Below, in pieces: positions 35,202 through 43,800 of a DNA stretch of 64,000 nucleotides; the first letter of the stretch is position 1, and the number at the start of each line of letters is the position of its first letter. Below the pieces are notes generated by a model. That model was not told the origin of the DNA. It did no database searches and worked only from the letters and a program-made list of their open reading frames with translations. Origin of the DNA: Rhizobium sp. 9140 (GTDB lineage: Bacteria; Pseudomonadota; Alphaproteobacteria; Rhizobiales; Rhizobiaceae); assembly GCF_900067135.1 (NCBI RefSeq), contig NZ_FJUR01000002.1, positions 981,501-1,045,500 on the forward strand, in the 5' to 3' direction. The position numbers and the translations under genes were made by a program.

Positions 35202-35613
35202 GTACGCGCGCGCGAAGCTGTGATTGGCAATGCCTGATCCGTCATAGCCCTGTCCCTAGCGTTGAGCCCGCAGACCCTAAATCCACGCGACGACTGCAGC
35301 TCAAAGCAGCCCAAGCGTGGCGATCGAGCCGACGTGTCCTCACAGATGCGGAGGAAACCCGACACGGATGTCGTTGATGAGAAATGATTGGTCGACCACG
35401 GAGATCCGTATCATTCGGATCAGGGTCCGGCGCGTAACCGGGCCAATCTTAACAACCGACGTTTGCATAGAGGTGGTTAATGTTGGATAAATAAATTGCT
35501 AAAGTGTGTGAACACAAGCATTTTCCGACAAAAGTGGGGTTGCCGGAAATGCTTGCGTTTTATGTCTCTTGCAGGCGCCCGAGCCGCTGCGGACGTCGTT
35601 CTCTCGCCCACTG
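35202..35613. other. Intergenic stretch between cheW and the phosphatase operon
   Basis: About 410 bp. The only structure seen is a palindrome at 35515-35555. The region should hold the promoter of the leftward cheW unit and the end of the operon that starts at 41424. Confidence 0.5.
35515..35555. repeat. Palindrome CAAGCATTT...AAATGCTTG
   Basis: Nine-base arms CAAGCATTT and AAATGCTTG, extended by CCG/CGG around a GTGGGG-containing loop. Intergenic palindromes of this kind, with CAAAAGTGGG in the loop, are common in Rhizobiales genomes as I recall. It lies 58 bp after the last gene of the leftward operon and may end or stabilise its transcript; no T-run follows on that strand. Confidence 0.6.
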
Positions 35614-36390
35614 TCAGCCCTTGATGATCTCCGGCCAGAAAGCCGCCGTTGCGTCCAGCAGAGGAGCCGTACCGGCGGCAATCCAGGGGATGTCGCTGTC
35701 ACCTCGGGTGCCGATGCGAACATTGAGGCCGGCCTCGCGGGCAAGGACGGCGCCGCCTGCGATGTCCCACATGGTGGTGATCTTCTGGAGGTGCCCGTCG
35801 AAAATGCCCCGTGCGGCGAAGACCAACGACACCGAGGTGGTGTGCAGCGCCTCGACCACCCAGCCCGCTTGCCGAAGACCGGTGTGCAGCGCGCCGATCT
35901 CGGCGATGTCGTCGTGTGCGCTGTCGCCAAGCGAGACGACACGGACATCGCCCAGCGGAGCACTGCGGGCAAGGGTCACGCCGTTGCGCAGGAGGCCGGT
36001 GCCCTCGGCCGCACTGTAGACCTCTCCGAAGACAGGAAGGGCGACGACACCGAGGTCCGGCCGGCCATCGGTAACGTGGCCGAGCGAGATGCCCCAGAGT
36101 GGCGAGCCCCGCAGGAAGTTCGAGGTGCCGTCGATCGGATCGATGATCCAGTAGGCATCGCCGCCGACGCCGCCGAGTTCCTCGCCGACGACCGTCTCGC
36201 CCGGGAACGCCGCGTCGAGACGCTGGCGGATCAGGGTCTCGATGCTGGTATCAGCCTCCGACACGAAATCCTGAAACCCCTTTTCCCGTGTGGCGATCGC
36301 GTCGCGCGCAGCAAAGAAGGCGAGCGCTTCGTGCATGGCCTCTTCGACGATCGCGGTTGCCTTCGACAGGCGGTCTTGCGTGTGCGTCAT
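35614..36390 (-). CDS. Inositol monophosphatase family phosphatase
   Basis: 258 residues, usual family length. Metal-site motifs are complete: Glu70-Glu71 in VVGEELGG, Asp84-Pro-Ile-Asp87-Gly-Thr in IIDPIDGTSN, and the late WDIAGGAVLAREAG. These Mg-dependent enzymes split phosphate from inositol phosphates, histidinol phosphate, sugar phosphates and similar monoesters. The gene overlaps the upstream phosphodiesterase by 4 bases (ATGA) and ends a six-gene transporter operon. This suggests it removes phosphate from the monoester left by that enzyme, as AccG does in agrocinopine use. Substrate is an inference. Confidence 0.9.
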   Translation of the reverse strand: MTHTQDRLSKATAIVEEAMHEALAFFAARDAIATREKGFQDFVSEADTSIETLIRQRLDAAFPGETVVGEELGGVGGDAYWIIDPIDGTSNFLRGSPLWGISLGHVTDGRPDLGVVALPVFGEVYSAAEGTGLLRNGVTLARSAPLGDVRVVSLGDSAHDDIAEIGALHTGLRQAGWVVEALHTTSVSLVFAARGIFDGHLQKITTMWDIAGGAVLAREAGLNVRIGTRGDSDIPWIAAGTAPLLDATAAFWPEIIKG

Positions 36391-37310
36391 GCCGCATCTC
36401 CCTCGTTCTGCGTGGCCCAGGCGCGAAATGCCTCGATCTCATCCGTCTGGATCGCGCCGACACCTGCTTGCCTGAGCCGGCTCCAGACCGCATGCGGGTC
36501 GTGAAGCGCGCGGCTGTCGTTGTAGTCGAGGCAATGGGAGACATCGAGCGTGTTGATCCAGACGCGGATGTTCTGCCGGGCGAGTTCTTCGCGGGCGGCC
36601 GCGATGTCATCGATATCGTCGAACTTGACCTCGATCATCGGCGCGCGGAGGGCCGCGATGCGGCGAAGATCCTCGGAAAAGCGGTCTTTCCGGACGCGGA
36701 ACATTGGCATGTGCGGGATGCGGCGGAACCAGTCGGCATCCAGAATCGGAAGACGCGTCGCATCAATGTCGATATCGGTCTTGACCAGAACCTGAGCCTC
36801 GACGCCAAGCCGCAGGACCGTCTCCACGACGGCGGGCAGGTCGCGCTCGAACTTCGTGTCGATGTTGACGGCGATGCGGCCGCGCGCGGCCTCGAGGATT
36901 TCCTCAAGCGTCGGCACGTGCTCCTGCGTCGCTTCCGCACGCTGGCCACCGGCGCCGACCTTCAGGCGGGCGTTGCGAACGGTGTCGAAGGGAAGATCGG
37001 CGACCACGCCTGTGCCGGTCGTCGTGCGGTCGAGCGTCTTGTCGTGGATGACGACGAGGTGCCCGTCGACGGTCGCCTGCGTGTCGATCTCGACCATCTC
37101 GACGCGTGCCGCGATGGCCGCCTCGATGGAGGCGATCGAATTTTCCGCCGTGGTCTTCCAGAAACCGCGATGGGCGATGGTGAGGATGGCGGGATTGTCG
37201 CGCGAGGCCATGACGAGGACGTCGGGCGTGTACGACGGGGCGGCGGCGAGGTGGCTTTGGGAGGTGGGCATAAGGTCTTGCTTTCGGTTCGGGTTGGGGT
37301 GTGCGGACAT
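36387..37310 (-). CDS. Glycerophosphodiester phosphodiesterase family protein
   Basis: 307 residues from ATG 37310 (TGATG overlap with the permease stop; ATG 37271 is an alternative). GDPD motifs are clear: His47-Arg-Gly in TIAHRGFW, AENSI at 56-60, Glu74-x-Asp76 in MVEIDTQ, and His89-Asp in VVIHDKTLDRTTTGTG. No signal peptide, so it acts in the cytoplasm on an imported phosphodiester such as glycerophosphoinositol, glycerophosphocholine or a sugar phosphodiester. Neighbours are an ABC importer upstream and a monoester phosphatase downstream, a complete uptake and breakdown route. AccF of the agrocinopine operon belongs to the same family. Confidence 0.9.
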   Translation of the reverse strand: MSAHPNPNRKQDLMPTSQSHLAAAPSYTPDVLVMASRDNPAILTIAHRGFWKTTAENSIASIEAAIAARVEMVEIDTQATVDGHLVVIHDKTLDRTTTGTGVVADLPFDTVRNARLKVGAGGQRAEATQEHVPTLEEILEAARGRIAVNIDTKFERDLPAVVETVLRLGVEAQVLVKTDIDIDATRLPILDADWFRRIPHMPMFRVRKDRFSEDLRRIAALRAPMIEVKFDDIDDIAAAREELARQNIRVWINTLDVSHCLDYNDSRALHDPHAVWSRLRQAGVGAIQTDEIEAFRAWATQNEGDAA

Positions 37311-38176
37311 CAGATCTTGCCCATGCCGGCCGCCATCAGGTCGTCGCGCAGCACGCGGCCGGCGATGACGAAGATGACGAGGGCGGGCAGGAGCAGGAGG
37401 AAGGAGACGATGGAGGCGAGCGGCAGCTGCATCGAATAGGGATCGAGATACATGTAGAGCTTGATCGGCAGCGTCTCGACCACAGGTGCGCCGACGATGA
37501 AGGATTTATCGAACTCCTCGAAGCTGCCGACGAAGGACATGAGCCCGCCGGCCAGAAGCCCGGGCACGGCGAGCGGCAGCACGATATGCCTTGTGATGCC
37601 GAACGTGCCGGCCCCGAGTGAGCGGGCGGCATGGAGGAGGTCGTCGGGGATGGTCTCAAGGGCGGCCGTCATCAGCCGGATCATCAGCGGTAGGGTGCCG
37701 ACGATCTGGACGAGGAAGACGCCGGTGACCGAATAGGCAAGGCCGAGCGCCAGAAACACCTGGCCGATGCCCACAGCCACCACGATGCCAGGAATGATGA
37801 TCGGCGCGAGGATGAAGATCTCCACCGCCCGCTTCAGCCGGAAGGGAAACCGCGCCATGGCCCAGGCCGTGGGCAGGGCAATGAGGGCCGTGGCGAAGGT
37901 GACGATAAAGGCGATGACGATGCTGTTGATAGCGGCGCGCAACAGGCCGCTATCGCCGAGCACGCCGGCCCAGCGTTCCGTCGTGTAGCTTTGCGGGAGC
38001 ACATGCGGCGGCGGCCAGCCATCGGCGATGCTCCACAGGAACATCAGCCCGAGCGGCAGGGCGATTGCCAAGAACAGGAAGACATAGAGGCCGACCGCGA
38101 CGGGAAGCCGGTCTTCGCGTGTGAACCGCCGTTTGCGGGTGGCAGGCGAAAAGGTGTTTTCGGCAAGGACGGTCAT
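37310..38176 (-). CDS. ABC transporter permease (inner membrane, second)
   Basis: 288 residues from ATG 38176, which overlaps the preceding permease stop (ATGA). Six predicted membrane segments, beginning VAVGLYVFLFLAIALPLGLM. The EAA loop with its conserved Gly is at about residue 195 (AARSLGAGTFGITRHIVLPL). Type of the PotC/ThiP/Fe(III) permease family. It forms the channel with the neighbouring permease. The open frame continues upstream to 38884, but that part is a shadow of the other permease. Confidence 0.93.
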   Translation of the reverse strand: MTVLAENTFSPATRKRRFTREDRLPVAVGLYVFLFLAIALPLGLMFLWSIADGWPPPHVLPQSYTTERWAGVLGDSGLLRAAINSIVIAFIVTFATALIALPTAWAMARFPFRLKRAVEIFILAPIIIPGIVVAVGIGQVFLALGLAYSVTGVFLVQIVGTLPLMIRLMTAALETIPDDLLHAARSLGAGTFGITRHIVLPLAVPGLLAGGLMSFVGSFEEFDKSFIVGAPVVETLPIKLYMYLDPYSMQLPLASIVSFLLLLPALVIFVIAGRVLRDDLMAAGMGKI

Positions 38177-39030
38177 TTTGCATCTCCGTGTCCATGCGCA
38201 TCGCCGATGCGCGATGTCAGGGTGTAATAGGCGACGAGGACCGCCACGGCGAAGGCGCTCAGCACCATGCCCATGGCGAAAACCTGGGGAAACCGGCCCT
38301 GATTGAATTCGTTGACCATCAGCACCGAAAGCGGGCGCGCCGTCGGCGGTCCGACGATATCGGGAATGGCATAGGAGCCCATGGAGCCGATGAAGGTCAG
38401 GAGCACGGCCGCCGTGATGCCGGGCATGGCGAGCGGCACCTCCACAAGAAAGAATGTGGCAAGCCGCGACGCCCCGAGCGTGCGGCCGGCAAAGCGGATA
38501 TCCTCGGGGATGGCGGCAAAGGCGCTGGTGATGATCAGCGTCATGAAGGGGATCTGCTTCCAGACGCTGGCGAGAATGACGCCGACGCCCCAGTCGTCGC
38601 GCACGAGTTTCGGCAGGCCGAGCCCGAGAGGCGCCACCGCCCGGTCGATGAAACCGCCGCGCTCGAAGAGGACGATGATCATCAGACCGACGATGATGCC
38701 GGGCACCGCGAGCGGCAGTTTGTAGAGACCGCTGAAGAGCTTGCGCCCGACGAAGTGCCGGCGGATGGCGAGCGACAGCGGCACCGAGACGAGAAGCGAC
38801 ACGACGACCGGCGCAACTCCGTAGTAGAGGGAGGTGCCGAGCCCTCGTAGCATGGACGGGCGCGTAAAAATGCGCACGTACCAAGCGAGCGTGAACGTTC
38901 CATCCTCCATGCGCAGGCTGCCGATGAAGGCGGAGGCGAGCGGGCCACCGAAGAACAGGAGAAGATAGCCGACGCCCGGCGCGAGAAGCAGCGGCAGGAG
39001 AAAGCGTCGGTCACGGAGATATGTGGGCAT
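38173..39030 (-). CDS. ABC transporter permease (inner membrane, first)
   Basis: 285 residues. Six predicted membrane segments starting LLPLLLAPGVGYLLLFFGGP; the EAA loop is AGRTLGASRLATFFLVEVPL. PotB-like permease family. The ATG overlaps the stop of the ATP-binding gene (TAATG), so translation is coupled. Partner of the 37310-38176 permease. Confidence 0.93.
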   Translation of the reverse strand: MPTYLRDRRFLLPLLLAPGVGYLLLFFGGPLASAFIGSLRMEDGTFTLAWYVRIFTRPSMLRGLGTSLYYGVAPVVVSLLVSVPLSLAIRRHFVGRKLFSGLYKLPLAVPGIIVGLMIIVLFERGGFIDRAVAPLGLGLPKLVRDDWGVGVILASVWKQIPFMTLIITSAFAAIPEDIRFAGRTLGASRLATFFLVEVPLAMPGITAAVLLTFIGSMGSYAIPDIVGPPTARPLSVLMVNEFNQGRFPQVFAMGMVLSAFAVAVLVAYYTLTSRIGDAHGHGDAK

Positions 39031-40097
39031 TACGCGGCCTCCCGGCTGGGCACGCGGTCCGCGAGTGCCCGGTCCTCAAGCACGGTGAGGCGATCGGGGA
39101 ACGTCAGCGCCACGGTGCGGCCGGGCTCGATCAGCGCATCGCCGCCCGCCTGGCTGACCTTCAGGAGGGTCTCGCCGACGGCGACCGTATAGAGCGCGCT
39201 TGCGCCCATGAAGGACACGCCGGCAACCGTCGCCGGTGCGCTCGAGACGTGATCGCAGGCGCGGATGCCGATGCTTTCCGGCCGCACGGACACCTGTGCC
39301 GGACCCACGGTCTCCGTGGCGAGATCGACCAGCTGGCCCCAGGGCAGTTGCCCCTGCCGGCCGGAGGCGGTGACGGCGAGAAGATTGGTCTGGCCGAGGA
39401 AGCCGGCCGTGAAGGCCTGTTTCGGCGAGCGGTAAAGCTCCAGCGGCGTGCCGATCTCGACCACGCGGCCGGCATTCATCACCACGATCCGGTCCGACAT
39501 GGCCATCGCCTCCGCCTGATCATGCGTGACATAGAGGCTGGTCGTGCCGATACGCCTGTGCAGCGCGACGAGTTCGTGGCGCAGCGTATCGCGCAGCTTC
39601 GCATCGAGATTGGAGAGCGGCTCGTCGAAGAGCAGCAGGTTCGGCTGCATGACGATGGCGCGGGCGAGCGCCACGCGCTGCTGCTGCCCGCCGGACAGCT
39701 GGCGCGGCATGCGGGCCGTCAGGCCCGTGAGGGTGCAGATGTCGAGCGCGTGAGCGATCCGCCTCTGCTGCTCGGCCTTTGGCACGTTCTTCATGCGCAG
39801 GCCGAAGCGCAGGTTCTGCTCGACCGTCATGTGCGGAAACAGGGCGTAGGACTGGAACACCATGGCAATGTCGCGCCGTTCGGGCGGCAGCATGTCGATG
39901 CGCTGGCCGGCGAGGCGGATCTCGCCGCCGCTCTGCTGGCTGATGCCCATGACGATCCGCAGAAGCGAGGATTTTCCGCAGCCGGACGGGCCGAGAATGG
40001 TCACGAACTCGCCCTTCTCGACGGAGAGCGAGACAGGATGAAGGGCGCGGCTCGCACCGTAATCCTTGGTGATATCGGTGATTGCAAGCATGGTCAT
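39030..40097 (-). CDS. ABC transporter ATP-binding protein (PotA/UgpC type)
   Basis: 355 residues from ATG 40097. Motifs in order: Walker [11 protein letters not shown]-loop [11 protein letters not shown], signature QLSGGQQQR, Walker [14 protein letters not shown]-loop [10 protein letters not shown], then a C-terminal TOBE-type regulatory domain (about 240-340). Powers import by the two permeases that follow. It lies 100 bp after the binding-protein gene, with a strong hairpin between them. Confidence 0.95.
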   Translation of the reverse strand: MTMLAITDITKDYGASRALHPVSLSVEKGEFVTILGPSGCGKSSLLRIVMGISQQSGGEIRLAGQRIDMLPPERRDIAMVFQSYALFPHMTVEQNLRFGLRMKNVPKAEQQRRIAHALDICTLTGLTARMPRQLSGGQQQRVALARAIVMQPNLLLFDEPLSNLDAKLRDTLRHELVALHRRIGTTSLYVTHDQAEAMAMSDRIVVMNAGRVVEIGTPLELYRSPKQAFTAGFLGQTNLLAVTASGRQGQLPWGQLVDLATETVGPAQVSVRPESIGIRACDHVSSAPATVAGVSFMGASALYTVAVGETLLKVSQAGGDALIEPGRTVALTFPDRLTVLEDRALADRVPSREAA

Positions 40098-40141
40098 GGC
40101 CGTTTCCCGATGGATCGGAGGAGTACTGTCTGTGCTTTGGC

Positions 40142-40186
40142 CCGGACCCCGGGCGGCAGCGGGAGAGCCGCCGGCTTGAGGTCCGG
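40142..40186 (-). other. Intercistronic hairpin between binding protein and ATPase genes
   Basis: Read on the minus strand: CCGGACC...GGTCCGG outer arms with inner GGCGGC/GCCGCC arms. No T-run follows, so it is unlikely to be a full terminator. Such hairpins often protect the upstream part of the mRNA and allow more binding protein than membrane protein to be made. Confidence 0.6.
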
Positions 40187-40197
40187 TGAGCCTGCTA

Positions 40198-41424
40198 CTA
40201 GTTGAGCACCTTCTCATCCAGCGCCTCGGAGAGCGCCGTCGCCATGTCCCAGAAGGCGGTGACGCTGAGGCGCGGATAGACGCTGGACGGCAGCATGTGG
40301 ACCTGTGTTTCCGCCGGCACCTGATCGCTGGTCACATCCGTGCGCGGCGAACGCGAGGCCTTCGTCTCGAGCTTCCAGAGCTGGAATTCCTTGCTCATGG
40401 CCATATCGATCAGGAGGAGGGCGGCGGCCACGTGCCGGGCGTTGGCCGGCACGAACATGGCATCGCCCGAGCCGACCTGGCCCGTTTCGAGCAGCGTCAG
40501 GCGGATCGTTTCCGGCACCTGCTTGGTGCCGAGGAAGGTCATCACCTGGTCTTCCCAGACGGTGCCCATGGACAGCTGGCGATTGTTGATGAGGTTGAGC
40601 GTATCGGCATTGCCGTTGGTGAGTTCGGCAACCGCCAGCAGGCGGCGATAATAGTCCCAGACCGGATCGAGGCATTCCGAGCCCATGGCCCATTCCTCGG
40701 CTTCGTCCAGCGTCTGGTTCGTGTCGGTCAGTTGCGCCTTGCAATCGCCCGTCAGCAGGTCGAGCGCCAGCGAATAGAGGAACCCGCTGCCCGAGCCGCC
40801 CTTGGCGGGCGAGGTGACGCCGAGGCGCTTGGGGTTCTTTTCCGCCCAGGCGAGCAGGTCGGTGAAGCTTTTCGGAATCTCCGCGGCTGTCACGACCGCG
40901 CTGTCATAGCCGATGGCCGTCTGGTTGAGATGGACGAGCGGAAAACTGCCGCCGTGTGGCTTGCCGAAGATGGTCTCGCTCAGCACCGGATCGTAATGAT
41001 CCATATTGGGCAGGATCTTGGTCAGCGCGATCTTGCCGACGACGCCCTTGGACGACAGCAGCGGGTAGCCGCCGCCACCGGCGAAATAGACATCGACGGG
41101 CGAATCCTGGCCGGCGGCCTGCACGGCGATGAGCTGCTGGTTCGCCTGGTCGCCCTTGACGTCGGAATAGCTGACCTTGATGCCGTACTTGGCCTCGAAG
41201 CGGCGGATCAGCTCCTTCCAGGTGTCGCCGAAGCTGCCGGCGAAATTGTACATCGTCACAGTACCTTCCGCTTTGGCAGCGGGCACGACGATCTCGTAGA
41301 AATTGTCGCGCATGACCGACGAAAGATCGAAGCTCAGGTTCTTCATGTTGGTCTCGGCCGCAAGGCACGGGGCAGTGGTGGCGGTCAGCGCGAGAACGGC
41401 GGCGGCAAGAATGGTCCTGAACAT
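40198..41424 (-). CDS. ABC transporter extracellular solute-binding protein
   Basis: 408 residues. Signal peptide MFRTILAAAVLALTATTAPCLAA with cleavage after Ala near residue 23, so it is periplasmic. The fold is that of cluster D-type binding proteins for spermidine, iron or sugar phosphates: TVTMYNFAGSFGDTWKELIR, VDVYFAGGGGYPLL, and SFTDLLAWAEKNPKRLGVTS. It is the first gene of a leftward operon (SBP, ATPase, two permeases, phosphodiesterase, phosphatase). The enzymes suggest a phosphodiester ligand, but no binding residue proves it. A divergent ROK regulator lies 217 bp away. Confidence 0.9.
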   Translation of the reverse strand: MFRTILAAAVLALTATTAPCLAAETNMKNLSFDLSSVMRDNFYEIVVPAAKAEGTVTMYNFAGSFGDTWKELIRRFEAKYGIKVSYSDVKGDQANQQLIAVQAAGQDSPVDVYFAGGGGYPLLSSKGVVGKIALTKILPNMDHYDPVLSETIFGKPHGGSFPLVHLNQTAIGYDSAVVTAAEIPKSFTDLLAWAEKNPKRLGVTSPAKGGSGSGFLYSLALDLLTGDCKAQLTDTNQTLDEAEEWAMGSECLDPVWDYYRRLLAVAELTNGNADTLNLINNRQLSMGTVWEDQVMTFLGTKQVPETIRLTLLETGQVGSGDAMFVPANARHVAAALLLIDMAMSKEFQLWKLETKASRSPRTDVTSDQVPAETQVHMLPSSVYPRLSVTAFWDMATALSEALDEKVLN

Positions 41425-41509
41425 AGGTGCTCCTCGGGATCCGATGGGGATGTGGGAATGAGAGACATGCCCTTTGGCGACATGCGCGTTTCCGATGGAG
41501 ACTTATTAC

Positions 41510-41524
41510 TACACCTTAAGTGTA
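41510..41524. promoter_or_regulatory. Candidate ROK operator, TACACCTTAAGTGTA
   Basis: Inverted repeat TACAC-CTTAA-GTGTA in the 217-bp gap between the divergent transporter operon (start 41424) and the ROK regulator (start 41642), in an AT-rich patch. Its position fits an autoregulatory and operon-controlling site. No other dyad of this quality is in the gap. Confidence 0.5.
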
Positions 41525-41641
41525 ATATTTATGACGGTTTTGTAAAATGTGGGATCATCGGCCCGACATCGTTGCCGGGCAGGGTCGCGCGCGATATCCA
41601 ACGCCATGACGTCAAAGCGAACACGGCCGGGAGAACGAGAC

Positions 41642-42781
41642 ATGGCAGCGGAACGGGACGCCCTGTCGCGGGTGCCGCTTGCCAGCGACAACGAGCGCAT
41701 GATCCTCAATATCATCCGCCGTTATGGTGCGATGGCGCGCTCGACGATCACCAGCCACACCAACCTCACGCAGCAATCGGTCCACCGGCTGGTCGAGGGG
41801 CTGGTTGCGCGGGGGCTGCTGCGCACCGGCGCGCCTGTCGGCGGCACGCGCGGTCAGCCGAGTCCGACCATCGAGCTTGCGCGCGACGGGGCCAGCGCGG
41901 TCGGCCTGTCCGTCAACACGGACTCGGTCATTCTCAGCATCACCGACCTTGCCTGCGGTATCGTCGTGGAAGAGCGGCTGGACCTTCAGCCCCGCGATCG
42001 GGAGGAGACGCTGCGCACCATTGCCGTGAGGCTCGATGCGTTGCTGGCAGAGAATCATATCTCCAGGGACACGATCGCGGGCCTCGGCTTTTCCATGCCG
42101 GGCTTCTTCGTGTCGGAGGAACGCGCCTTTAACGCGCCGGAGCCGCTCTCCGACTGGTCTCTCCGAGATCTCCGACCAGAGCTTGAGCATACCTTCGGTT
42201 TGCCCGTCTGGCTGGAGAACAATGCGACGACGGGCGCGATCGGCGAGAGCATGCGCGGCGTCGGCCTCTGGTGCCGGACGTTTGCGTTTCTCTCGTTCAA
42301 CTACGGCTTCGGCGGCGGGTTGATCCTCGACGGCAAGCCGTTCCACGGCTTCCACGGCAATGCCGGCGAGTTCAGCGGCATGTTTATGCCAGGCGAATCC
42401 GAACGGCGGCCGGCGCTGCAATATCTTCTGGCGCGGCTGCAGGAAAACGGCATCGGCATCGACAGCGTCGATACGCTGCGCCGGGATTTCGACCCCGCAT
42501 GGCCGGGCGTCGAGGACTGGTTGGCGGAGACCATGCCGCAGGTCGACCGGCTGGTCGCAACGCTCGTTGCCGTTCTCGACCCGCAGGCGATCGTCTTCGG
42601 CGGACAGTTGCCGACGGAGCTCGGACGGATGATGATCGAACGGGTGCACCTTCCCTCGCAGCGGGTGCACCGCTATGGCGTCGGGCCGAAGGAGGCGCGC
42701 CTTGTGCTTAGCGAGACACGTGGAGACGCCGCCGCCATCGGTGCGGCGCTCCTTCCTTTGAAGATGCGATATTTTCGGTGA
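41642..42781 (+). CDS. ROK family transcriptional regulator
   Basis: 379 residues from ATG 41642, with GGGAG about 10 bp upstream (ATG 41609 is an alternative). N-terminal winged helix (GAMARSTITSHTNLTQQSVH, residues 29-48, then LVARGLLRTGAPVGGTRGQP). C-terminal sugar-kinase-like domain with LENNATTGAIGES, FNYGFGGGLILDGKP and FHGNAGEFSG. The CxCGxxGCxE zinc motif of most ROK proteins is absent, so sugar sensing may be altered. It probably represses the divergent transporter operon. Confidence 0.88.
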   Translation: MAAERDALSRVPLASDNERMILNIIRRYGAMARSTITSHTNLTQQSVHRLVEGLVARGLLRTGAPVGGTRGQPSPTIELARDGASAVGLSVNTDSVILSITDLACGIVVEERLDLQPRDREETLRTIAVRLDALLAENHISRDTIAGLGFSMPGFFVSEERAFNAPEPLSDWSLRDLRPELEHTFGLPVWLENNATTGAIGESMRGVGLWCRTFAFLSFNYGFGGGLILDGKPFHGFHGNAGEFSGMFMPGESERRPALQYLLARLQENGIGIDSVDTLRRDFDPAWPGVEDWLAETMPQVDRLVATLVAVLDPQAIVFGGQLPTELGRMMIERVHLPSQRVHRYGVGPKEARLVLSETRGDAAAIGAALLPLKMRYFR

Positions 42782-42909
42782 TGTCTCCTGTTCCCGCAGA
42801 GCCTGCCGAGTTCCGAGCTAGAAAGTAATCATCAGGAGCCGTGATGAACTTGCTAAGGCTGAAATGACTGCCGCTCCTCGCTCGGCCTCGATCTCGGCGC
42901 ACGGCAATA

Positions 42910-43021
42910 TTCCCGGTCGGGAAAATTTTCGCCGGTATGAGATACGGCTTTCTTAAAATTCCCGATCGGGAAATTTAACTCGACAAGACCGCAGATATGC
43001 TGCTATTTTCCCGCTCGGGAA
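42910..43021. promoter_or_regulatory. Three HipB-type operators TTCCCGNTCGGGAA, 49 bp apart
   Basis: Perfect palindromes TTCCCGGTCGGGAA (42910-42923), TTCCCGATCGGGAA (42959-42972) and TTCCCGCTCGGGAA (43008-43021). Only the central base differs, and the start-to-start distance is 49 bp both times. The last lies 6 bp before the hipB ATG, over the ribosome site. HipB proteins autoregulate through such dyads, so these are very likely its binding sites. Confidence 0.85.
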
Positions 43022-43027
43022 ATAAAT

Positions 43028-43258
43028 ATGGCAAAACAAGTTAAAAGTCCAGCCGACATCGGCGCCCTAGTCCGCAGCACACGCAAGGAGCAAAACTTGC
43101 GGCAGGACGAGCTTGCCGGCGTTTCGGGCGTCGGCCTCCGGTTCATTGTCGATCTCGAAGCAGGCAAGCCGACAGCACAGATTGGAAAAGTCTTGCAGGT
43201 TCTGCAAACACTGGGTTGTTCGATTGACATTTTGGCCCCTGGGGAACGTCGAAAGTGA
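43028..43258 (+). CDS. hipB: HipB-like antitoxin, helix-turn-helix repressor
   Basis: 76 residues. Xre/Cro-type helix-turn-helix from about 10 to 65: IGALVRSTRKEQNLRQDELA, then VSGVGLRFIVDLEAGKPTAQ. HipB binds HipA, neutralises its kinase activity and represses the operon. It overlaps hipA by 4 bases (GTGA), the usual coupling. It is intact although hipA is interrupted, so it can still repress from the three upstream palindromes. Confidence 0.92.
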   Translation: MAKQVKSPADIGALVRSTRKEQNLRQDELAGVSGVGLRFIVDLEAGKPTAQIGKVLQVLQTLGCSIDILAPGERRK

Positions 43259-43800
43259 CGGTAAGGGTTCTCAATGTGTGGTGGGATGGTCGCTTCGTTG
43301 GGCAATTCACCCAAGATAGACATGGCGACATTGGCTTTGCTTACACCGAAGATTGGCATGAGGATGAAAAGGCGCTTCCGCGTTCCGCCTCCCTTCCAAA
43401 GCGCCAGGAGCGCTTCTCCCATCGTGAATGCAGACCATTCTTCGGTGGCCTATTGCCCGAGGAAAGCCAGCGTCTGGTCGCGGCCCAGGCGTTGGGAGTC
43501 TCACCTGCGAACGACTTCGCACTTCTCGATCGCTTGGGCGGGGACGTCGCTGGCGCGCTTCAGCTTTTGCCGGAAGATGAGGAGCCGACAGAAGCAGGGC
43601 CGATCACGGGCCAGCAACCGGCATTTCTGGACGATGCCGGAATTGTTCGGATACTGGACACACTTCCGACACGGCCGTTATTGGCCGGGCAAGGAGGCCT
43701 GAGGCTTTCGCTCGCTGGCGCGCAATCCAAGGTACCGCTTATTCTGATAGACGGCCAGCTAGCGCTTCCAATGCCTGGACAGGCAACAACGCATATTCTG
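43255..43800 (+). pseudogene. hipA: HipA-type kinase toxin, N-terminal part
   Basis: GTG start overlapping hipB. 182 codons with the HipA N-terminal domain (VLNVWWDGRFVGQFTQDRHG, HRECRPFFGGLLPEESQR) and the start of the kinase lobe (GLRLSLAGAQSKVPLILIDG). It is broken after His-Ile-Leu at 43800 by an IS5-family insertion. Removing the IS and one CTG joins it in frame to 44780-45523, giving 429 residues, the usual HipA length. HipA phosphorylates glutamyl-tRNA synthetase in other bacteria. Confidence 0.92.

Noticed and set aside
38177..38884. N-terminal extension of the second permease to 524 residues
   Set aside because: Covers the other permease in another frame; ATG 38176 with ATGA overlap is the normal start.
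39021..40205. 394-residue frame opposite the ABC ATPase
   Set aside because: Shadow of a gene with all ABC motifs.
40186..42132. 648-residue frame opposite the solute-binding protein
   Set aside because: Antisense, low-complexity, runs across the divergent promoter and into the ROK gene.
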